Below, piece by piece: positions 41,201 through 49,600 of a stretch of 64,000 bases of DNA. Location: the NCBI GenBank assembly GCA_934254815.1, contig CAKQME010000004.1:62001-126000 (forward strand). The letters are read 5' to 3'. The stretch comes from an uncultured Clostridia bacterium (lineage in GTDB: Bacteria; Bacillota; Clostridia; Christensenellales; Borkfalkiaceae). The translations under genes were made by a program, and so were the position numbers. Position 1 is the stretch's first letter, and the number at the start of each line of letters is the position of its first letter. The notes under the pieces were generated by a model. The model had not been told where the DNA came from and made no database searches. It saw only the letters and a program-made list of their open reading frames with translations.

Positions 41201-43430
41201 AGAATATAGCGGAAGAACGGCAACCCCCGAAGAGGGCGTGTTGGTAATAGCTGCGGATAACAGAACGCTTTACTTCGATATCAAGGGCGATACGTTTACT
41301 TTACGCGGAGCGGAATACGGTCGTTACGCTTACAACGATAACAATATATTCCAGGGCGTATACTTCATGTTCGACGGTTACGGACGCTTAGAAGTTCAGA
41401 AACTCGAAAACGCGAATACTAAAGACGAAAAATTCGTCAAGAAAGGCGACGGCGTATACGAGTACGACGAAGCGAAAAAGGCTTATACGCTTAAGTACGC
41501 TGTAGACGGTAAAGCCTATGAAGTCGTAGGAATAGTCGGAGTCGTTATCAGCAACAACAGAGCGTACAGAGTGTTCTCGACGTTACATTCCGAAAACGTC
41601 AAACTCTATATCAACGATAAAGACTGGTCTATAATCGAACTCGACGCGGCGGGCAACGCCGTCAAGTACGGACCGAAAGGCGTAAAGGAAAACGGAACTT
41701 ACACCATAATCACCGAAAATCTGTTGTATTTCGTAAATTCGTCGGCTACCGACGCCTGCCTGTACGCTTACGATAAAGAAGCGGGTACGGCGGTACAGCT
41801 CAACCGTAACAACGTAAGTTATTACACCAAAAACTTCGAGTCGTTCAACTTCACGCAATACGGTTTCGCGATATATAACGGAGACGAGCGTTACTATTAC
41901 GACATCACCGACGAGGACGAATATATAATTTATCGTCAACCCGAAGAGGGCGAAACTGCGCAGAACGTCAACGATTACGGCTTTATCACCGAAAATCTCG
42001 GCAAACTCGAAGTTTACAACGAAGCCGAGGGCGCGTATTATTACAGATCGTTCACATACAAAAAAGATAATAAAACCTACCATTATAACGACGGAAACAG
42101 TCTTAAGTTCGACCGTGAAAAGAAAGACGGCGCAGACGATACGACTTACGGAATAAAGCAGGGTTCGGGAGATGACCAATACTTCATATATCTTAAATCG
42201 CTTACTTTCCAGCCGACCGGTTCCGACGAATTCGAAGTGTCGTGTACGGCTACTTTCGGCGGATATCCGACGGTAGGCGAAGACGGTACCAAAACCTACG
42301 GAGATCTCGTTCTTTCGAACGGTTCCATAACCCGTAAAAAGCTCGATAACGGCGAATACGAAACCTATTATTCGATAATTTACAGCGTGATAGGATATTT
42401 CCGTCTCGACCTCGATATAACTTTCCACGGCGCGTATAACGCAGACGGCACGGTTTCTCAGAACGCGGGCGAATATAAAGTGCTTTCGCTTAAGAGAGTC
42501 GTAACCGCTCCCGCTTATCAGTATCTCGATAACTATTACAGAAATTATATCAATACGGGTTCTGTCGACGGTTTCGAAAACGATATCGGCACAATCGAAT
42601 TTATATACGTTTACGACGAAAACGGCGAAGAAATCGTAAGTCAGAGATATTTCCGCGGCGAATTCGGCAAAGACAGCGGTATCGTAGATATAAACGGCAA
42701 TACGTTCACCGTCGAAAACGGAACGTTCGAAGAACAGTCGAACGGATTGTTCATCGTTACGTTCAATATCCCCGAATACGAGAAGAAAGACGGCGAAGTT
42801 ACCGACGGTTACACTTATAAACTCTATACCTGGATAACGCGGCACGGAGCGTTCAGAAACGGCTACGGATACAGAGTATACGCTTATACGAGAGTTCAGA
42901 GCGGACTTGTAAACGGAGCATATTCCGTCACCGTCGAAAGAGTGGTTTATACGGATCTTACAAGCGGATATACCGCAGGTTCTGTGTTGAACATTTCGCT
43001 TACTAAAGACGGAAAAGAAGTTAAAACAGATGCCAGACTTACGGGTTCCGAAGCGGCTTACCTTATAACCAGAACGCGCGACGCCGACGGTAAGATAACC
43101 GAAACCAAATATTACGCCGTAACGTTCAAAGAACAGGAAAAAGAAGTCGGATCTCAAAAGGTTATGCCTTTCGAATCGGCAAGCGTCTCCGAATTGGTAA
43201 TGAAGACCTATTACGGACAGGACGGCGAATCGTATTTCGACGTAAATACCGAAAACGACGAGATAATGCTCATCTGGTATAAAGGCGAAAACGATAAAAA
43301 CGGCGCGTATTACGTTCCGTCGACTACCGAAGAGCAGGAAGACGGCTCGAAGAAGATAACTACTTCCGACGGTTCCGTATTTACCGTAAAAATTAACGGC
43401 GAAACGGCTACTATCGAAAAAAACGCTTAA
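38223..43430 (+). CDS. 1735-residue surface lipoprotein with InlB-type repeats
   Basis: AAAGGAGAG precedes ATG 38223. Lipoprotein signal with AVGC (Cys26). Residues 33-340 contain about four B-repeat-type modules (GYEFEGWYLNAEC, HQFGVWQIDGKDL, GYYLAGWAKSS). The remaining 1400 residues are beta-rich and contain a recurrent LxLDGxGxAxY-type line, seen near residues 520, 600, 900, 976 and 1049, often followed by a GTY or EGLY. I do not recognise this domain; it recurs in the protein and probably forms a repeated beta-fold. No TM anchor at the C-terminus. It lies 68 nt after the BspA-like gene, with a possible extended -10 (TGTTATAAA) in between but no good -35. A strong terminator follows. Confidence 0.8.
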   Translation: MNKIKKLFIALLTVLTVALGALAVGCKKDEKFTLSFETNGGTAIASVQLDKGAEYELPTAERTGYEFEGWYLNAECTGEKTTKITVNENVTVYAKWGKLFTLTFDLNGGSMDKTSVYVKAGELVTTAVSGLTPTKADHQFGVWQIDGKDLTSSYVMPEKDITLTAKYKTKYTVTLWKEDMKGDFVKEEQEVVDYAYAGTVPSKDFGGTGFELDANRDGSKPLAKISETVSENTFVLYYKRSNFIVRFDTNYPETANKEDDVIEKTVKYGQEIDVPYNYTAKGYYLAGWAKSSLATEVEYEADYISSVLYNGSAEDKGQNSKIAPFENATLYGVWVKGNEDMFGGDDYLFISATEENTVYLSRGGKIFKGYYTAADSTFGFADSTGTEFLEGKIFKDGTFAYGDKLRSRTYVNYVNGVGQNSQITLTVDDYNGVTYYDKSKDSESTGTYVFDAQGYCVATFTDGELAGTEMHIRLSSVTISGSSKSVFIVRNDSELAYGTLYRGVYSGGNMTSYPDGYYSIKLDGFGTATFYQNPLMFGNYAYVFDLEKMILTLYTSNSIAGRFRIYKDAIKGDQGQYDYVFYNPVYDTTFESADKTAKLTLDGSFNAVYEKGNEKIEGLYLASDSLFSGGKIISLIQNGKTVKSLLITSKTETIFENGEETTKTTYSFEEKAQGYAEYYFRGIDSTYYAPLIAINDTAPGHMTVYGYTTSGTYEKISEGTFTETDGVYHYSVEAFNTSSISKNEQAETGVYLYYHIVDGEEVVWMKVVEDIAKIEEIEFGLGKSVISGEVYEATYWYSAKKTGDEKVSYVTEFAAENGSASLTRIGGMIRYSEEGKTILGTYETSADGITAITAYDESNGSTESVYVKLNEETKKFTKLEYAPYTMYAIVKGNTDRNETLKLNGDGTAEYTVDGVKYEGTVTDTGKKTESGAEIMKFESTEKTFEYLHLYGSSEEYFAKEDKTFKTEYEVDGIGTITLDGFLFNGKFVAMDGTEYSGRTATPEEGVLVIAADNRTLYFDIKGDTFTLRGAEYGRYAYNDNNIFQGVYFMFDGYGRLEVQKLENANTKDEKFVKKGDGVYEYDEAKKAYTLKYAVDGKAYEVVGIVGVVISNNRAYRVFSTLHSENVKLYINDKDWSIIELDAAGNAVKYGPKGVKENGTYTIITENLLYFVNSSATDACLYAYDKEAGTAVQLNRNNVSYYTKNFESFNFTQYGFAIYNGDERYYYDITDEDEYIIYRQPEEGETAQNVNDYGFITENLGKLEVYNEAEGAYYYRSFTYKKDNKTYHYNDGNSLKFDREKKDGADDTTYGIKQGSGDDQYFIYLKSLTFQPTGSDEFEVSCTATFGGYPTVGEDGTKTYGDLVLSNGSITRKKLDNGEYETYYSIIYSVIGYFRLDLDITFHGAYNADGTVSQNAGEYKVLSLKRVVTAPAYQYLDNYYRNYINTGSVDGFENDIGTIEFIYVYDENGEEIVSQRYFRGEFGKDSGIVDINGNTFTVENGTFEEQSNGLFIVTFNIPEYEKKDGEVTDGYTYKLYTWITRHGAFRNGYGYRVYAYTRVQSGLVNGAYSVTVERVVYTDLTSGYTAGSVLNISLTKDGKEVKTDARLTGSEAAYLITRTRDADGKITETKYYAVTFKEQEKEVGSQKVMPFESASVSELVMKTYYGQDGESYFDVNTENDEIMLIWYKGENDKNGAYYVPSTTEEQEDGSKKITTSDGSVFTVKINGETATIEKNA

Positions 43431-43441
43431 ATGCAAAGATT

Positions 43442-43480
43442 AAATACTTCCCCCCGAAAAGGGGGAAGTGTTTATTTAAA
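43442..43480 (+). terminator. Terminator of the 1735-residue lipoprotein gene
   Basis: 13-bp stem (43442-43454 with 43461-43473, one G-T pair, five G-C pairs next to the loop), then a short T-rich run. Confidence 0.8.
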
Positions 43481-43549
43481 CGGCTTGCGGTTTAAAAAGT
43501 GAAAATTTAAACATAAAACGATTTTATTCGCTATACGGCTTATAATTAT

Positions 43550-43578
43550 TTTACATTTTTTAAAATTTGTTGTAGAAT
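43550..43578 (+). promoter_or_regulatory. Promoter of the protease-opp region
   Basis: TTTACA (43550-43555), 17-bp spacer, TAGAAT (43573-43578). The leader of about 70 nt ends with TGAGGA before ATG 43657. Confidence 0.6.
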
Positions 43579-43656
43579 ATATAAAATAGAATAGTTTACT
43601 AATCGGTGGAGTTTCGCTTTTTAGACGGACGGCTATCGAACTGAATTGAGGACTTA

Positions 43657-46600
43657 ATGAAGATTAAAACATTGAAAAACAAAAGGATCGCGCTAAAGGG
43701 ACTGTCGCTTTTAATGGCGGCAAGTCTCTCTTTGACGCTTTTCGCGGATAGCGGAAAGTCGGCTATATCCGGCGAGGCGAAACAGACGCAGCTGGCGGAT
43801 ATAACGAAAATAGGCGCGGCGGTAGATAACGATATTACTCAGTATCTTGACGGGAACGTTGCCTATAAACTCCCCGACGGAGTAAACGACAATCAGAAAA
43901 TATCCGTAATAGTAAGCATGAACGTGGACTCCGTGCTTGACGCTTACGAGTATTCCGGCAGTTCGCTCGCCGTGTCCGACTATATTCTGACCCGCGACGC
44001 GGCTAACGCCATAAATAAAATCGAAAAGCAGAGAAAAACTCTTCTGAGAAAATTATCCGCTTCGGGTTTAAGATATTCGGTAGGTGAAAAGTATAATACC
44101 GTTCTCAGCGGTTTCGAAATAGAAATAGCCGCCAAAGATTTTTCTACGGTCGGTAAACTTATAGGCGATTCCTCCGAATTGATTATAGGCGACGAATACG
44201 AAAGAGCCGTAACCGAAGTCGTAACCAACGAGGTCGACGTTTACGATACGGGTATTTTCGACAGCTCTTCGCTCGAACCGCTCGGTTATCAGGGCGACGG
44301 CGTCGTCGTTGCCGTACTCGATACGGGTCTCGATTATACTCACTCGGCATTCAGCGTAAATAATTTTACTTCTAAAGACAAGAGATTTACTCTTGCCTCT
44401 GTTTCCGACAGGGTTTCGCAGACGAGAGCCGCGGCGTTCACGTCTGGTTTGACGGGCGAAGACGTATATCTCAACGAGAAAGTTCCTTACGCATACGATT
44501 ACGCGGATAAAGATTCCGACGTATTACCTATAAACAGCGAACACGGCACGCACGTCGCGGGCATAATCGCGGGTAAAGACGACACCATAACGGGCGTTGC
44601 GCCCAATGCGCAGCTCGCTATAATGAAAGTTTTCTCCGACGCGCAACAGGGGGCTAAAACTTCCTGGATACTTGCCGCGGTAGAAGATTGCGTCGTTCTC
44701 GGCGTAGACGTTATCAATATGTCGCTCGGTTCTTCCTGCGGTTTCACGCGCGAAGTGGATAAGCAGAACGTAGAAGCGGCTTACGATAAAGTCAAAGCGG
44801 CGGGCATTTCGCTTATAACCGCTGCGTCTAACGACTATAACGCTACCATGGGTTCCGAAAAGAACGGTAACAACGGCCGCACGACAAACCCCGATTCGGG
44901 TACGGTAGGTTCGCCCTCCACTTACGACGCGGCTGTGTCCGTAGCGTCGGTCGACGGCGTAAAAACCCCGTATCTTTTATACGGCAACGATATAATTTAC
45001 TTCAACGAATCTACCAACTCCGCTGCGAAAAAGAAAGATTTCGTCGGAGAAGTTCTTAAAATGGTTGGCGACGTCGACAGTTACGACTTCGAATACGTCA
45101 CTATCCCCGGTATAGGTCGTTCGTCCGACTACGCGCAGGATAAATCGTATTATGCGGGTAAAATCGTACTCGTAAAGCGCGGACAGACGACTTTCGAAGA
45201 CAAAATAAGGGTCGCGCTTAAAGAAAAAGGCGCGGCGGGCGTAATAATATACAATAACGTTTCGGGTACTATCTCGATGTCCGTCGGCGCGGACGTCGGT
45301 GCGGCTTGCTCCATCTCGCAGGACGAGGGCGAAAAGCTCGCGGCGCACGCAACGGGAACTATCAGAATTTCCAAGAGCCAGAAAGCCGGTCCGTTCATGT
45401 CCGACTTCTCTTCGTGGGGTCCGACTTCCGATTTGAGAATCAAACCCGAAATAACCGCTCACGGCGGCGAAATACTTTCCGCTATTCCCGGTCAGGACTA
45501 CGACAGACTTTCGGGTACTTCGATGGCTTCGCCCAACCTTGCGGGCGCAACCGCCCTTATCCGTCAGTACGTCAAGGCGGACGCAAACGCGGAACGCTTC
45601 GGGCTTGCGGGTTTCAAAAAGGAATCAACCGAATATAACATAAGAGTAACCGCTCTCGTAAATCAGCTTATGATGTCCACCGCAGATATCGTTATGAATA
45701 AGAACGGACTTCCTTATGCGGTAAGAAAACAGGGCGCGGGGCTTGTCAATCTGCTCAATTCCGTCACTTCGGCGTCGTTTATAACGACTTACGACAGAGA
45801 TACGAACGAGGCGATGGACAAATCCAAGCTCGAACTTAAAGACGATAAAGACAGAACGGGCGTTTATACCGCCACGTTCGATATCAATAACGTTTCGGGT
45901 TCTTCCGTAACTTACGATCTTTCGACGATTATTCAGACCGAGGGCGTAAGCGAAACGTATACCAGCCACGGCGATACTGTCGTTACTCAGGAGGGTTATC
46001 TCCTTTCGGGAACGAGTTTCGAAGTTAAAAACGTAGAAAACGGTTCCAAAAACGGCACGTCGGTATCGATTGCCGCTAACTCGGTAGCAAAAGTCACGGT
46101 AGAAATACGTCTTTCTGCCGAAGACAAAGCTTATCTCGAACGCTCGTTCAAATACGGAATGTACGTCGAGGGCTTCATTCGCTTCAAGGCGACCGCGGGT
46201 ACTACCGTAAATCTTAATCTTCCGCTTCTCACGTTCTACGGCGACTGGACGGAGGCTCCTATCTTCGACGAAGAGTATTACGATACCAACGTCGACGAGG
46301 TGAACGCGGGGCTTGACGATAAAGATAAACTCATGGCGGACGCTTATGCGACGAGAGTAATCGGCGGCTTGTATTCCGATTATATAATGACGATGGGCGT
46401 TTATCCGTTCACGCAGAATCCGTCGGCGGGAAAAATCGCGGCTAACAAAGATAAAATAGCGATGTCTCTTCCGACGAGTCTTGACGATGACGAGGGTTCT
46501 TCGATAACGAAAATCCGCAGCATATCGGCGGGGCTTCTGAGAAACGTCGGCACGGCGACGGTGTCTATTACCGAAGACGCGACGGGCAGAGAAGTTTTCA

Positions 46601-49600
46601 ATAAGGTTATACGCAACCAGCGCAAGTCGCTGCATAGCGGCAGTTCGATTTACGGCTCGTCGATGGATATAGAGTTCAACGCGCTCGAAAAGAACCTTAA
46701 AAACAATACGAAATATACCGTTACCGTAAAGACTTATATCGATTACGGCGACAACGCGGAGCAGAAGAACGCGAGAAACACTTTCGAATTCCCGCTCTAT
46801 ATAGACTTCCAGGCTCCTACCGTAACGGGCGTTACGTTCAGAAGCGAATACGATAAAACGACGAAGAAGACGAAACTCTTTGCCGACTTCGATATTTACG
46901 ACAATCACTACGCTATGGCTGTTCAGGTCGGACAGATCGTAGCCGCAGAACCGGGTTCGAGATACACTTACGCAATGAACAGTTTCAGCAAGTATCTCAC
47001 CCCAGTGTACTCGTCTTATAATTCGACCTCGAAAGTGTCGATAGAGATTACGGACTATGTAGAAGAGATTAAAAAATCTATGGGTCCGAAATTCGACGAA
47101 GAGGGCAATTATACTGTAGAGACCAACAACGACAGTTTCGTCGTCACTTGTTATGATTACGCGTTTAACTCCGCGTCGTATCAGATAAGGCTTCCCGACG
47201 AAATTCTCGCAATGAATTTCTCCGAAGAGGAAATCAGCCTCGATCTTAACGAAACGCTCAGAGTTTCCGAAATTCTTTCGATTTATCCGGGCGAAAGCTG
47301 GATAGAAACGCTCGATTACGAAATTGGCGACAACGATATCGCTTCTATCGTAAACGGAACGATAATCGCAAAGAAAAAAGGTACTACGACGCTTACCGCT
47401 AAGGGAAAAGACGCCGACGGTAAACCTGTTCAGGCTCAATGCGTAATCACCGTAACGGGCGAAGACAAAGGCTATTCGATACCCTCGGTCAACAAATTCA
47501 CCGTTACGGGTTACGAAACGCTCAAAGCGTATTATAACGTTTCGAGCAACGAGCGCGAAATAGGCGAAACCGGCAATAAACGCGCGTTCGGCAACGAAAA
47601 AACGCTCTCGATGTTCCCGTCGGAATCGGTTAAACTCGAATACACTCTCGATTCTTATTTCGAGGGCAGAACAAAAGTATTGTTCGAATCGGGCGACCCG
47701 AAAGTGGCGGATATCACTGCCGACGGCAAAATAACCGCTAACGAAAAAGGCGAAACGACGGTGTTCGCAACGGTTTATTTCGACGACGAAATGACATTCT
47801 ATTCCGACCAGATAAACATAACGGTAAAAGACCCGTTCACCGCGAACAGCATTTACCTTATGAATTACAGAGGTCTGGGCGGTACGGTAGAAATTCCCGC
47901 CGACAGAGGTATAACGACTATCTACGCTTATGCGTTTTCGGGTTACGAATACGTCGATAAGGATCTTTCCGCTGGCGACGTAATCGACGAAGAAGATCCG
48001 TATTATATCAAACAGCAATATATAGGCGAAGATACGATAACCAAGGTTATTATTCCAGAGGGCGTCGTAGAAATACAGTCTTATGCTTTCGCGGGGCTTA
48101 CCGCGCTTAAAGAAGTAGTTCTTCCGTCGACTTTGACGAGAATAGGAACTTACGCGTTCTACAAGTGCGAAAAACTCACGCAGATAAACTTAGAAAACGT
48201 TAAATTCATCAACGAAAGAGCTTTCTCCGACTGCGCGATAAAAAATATCACGCTCAGCAAGATAAACGCTATCGGAAACTATTCTTTCGCTAACAATAAG
48301 CTCGATAAAGCAGTATTACCCGAAAGCTCTCAATCGCTCGGTATCGGCGCGTTCTCGAACAATACGAGCCTGAAAACGGTTACGTTCGACGCTCCTAAGA
48401 TAAAGATCGGTTCAAACGTATTCGAGGGTTGCACAAGTCTTACTTCGATGACGATAAACGCGGCGGTTATTTCCTCCAACGCGTTCAAAGGTTGCTCGGC
48501 GTTAAGCGACGTAACCTTGGGTAAAGACGTTGCGATTATAGGCGAATACGCTTTCGCGGGTACGAAAGTAGCGCAATTCAAATTAGCAAGCGGAAGCATC
48601 TTTACTGCGGAAAACAACGGTAAAAATCTTCTCAATAAAAATAAAGAACTCGTTCTCGTCGCTCCCAACTATAATTCGTTCACGCTTAACACAGGCGCGA
48701 CGGCAATATTGAAAGGCGCGGTATCGGGTAACGCGGGCATTAAAACGGTAGTCGCTCCCGAAGTTAAAGCCGTAGGCGATTACGCTTTCGCGGGTTGTAC
48801 GCAACTTACATCGATATCTTTCGGAAAACTTACTTCCGTAGGCGATTACGCTTTCCGGGGTACCGCTTTGGCGACGGCTCCCGACCTTACCGAAGTAAAA
48901 TATATCGGTAAAGGCTCGTTTGCGAAAACAAAGATAACCGAAGTAAATATCGGTAGCGGCACGACGATAGGCGATTACGCTTTCTCGAATATTACCGAAC
49001 TTAAAAAGGTAACGCTTGGCGATAACGTAACCGTCGGCAGATCGGCTTTCGAAAGCGACGTTGATTTCAGCCAGACTTACGAAAACCTTGTAGCTTATTA
49101 TCAGAAGCTCGGTTCCAGCGTCAACCCCGACAGAGTGTTTGCCGCGGCGTATAAGTCCTACGAATATAACGTGACTGACGAAAACGACAATATTGTAGAA
49201 AAGAGCTATTATTTCCGTTACGATATAGACGGCAAGTCGGCGTCGACGCTTACCGAAGTTATTATCGGTAAAGGCGCGAATATCGGCAACTACGCTTTCG
49301 CTGGCAATATACTCCTTACAAAGGTAGAACTCGGCGGCGGAGCGAATGTAGGCGATTACGCGTTCTATAACGACGTCGCGCTTACGGAAATCGACCTGTC
49401 GCAGACGGAATCGGTCGGCGCGTATGCGTTCTCCGGTACGGAGGTTCAGGAATATAAACGCGAAAACAACGAATATTCTTACGCTTATAATAAGATATAC
49501 GCAGACGGCGAAGTTAAAACGCTCGGTTTAAAGACCACCGTTTACGCGGCGGCTATGGAAAACGCAGACCTTACGAATGTAACCGCTTTAGGCGAGGGAG

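Noticed and set aside
41583..43436. Long open frame on the minus strand (617 codons) opposite the 1735-residue lipoprotein gene
   Set aside because: Its composition (Arg, Tyr, Phe, Val-rich) mirrors the codon bias of the plus-strand gene, there is no ribosome binding site, and the plus frame has a clear signal peptide and domains.
45625..48018. Minus-strand open frame of 797 codons inside the protease gene
   Set aside because: Shadow of the S8/Big2 coding sequence; no start signals and no family-like motifs.
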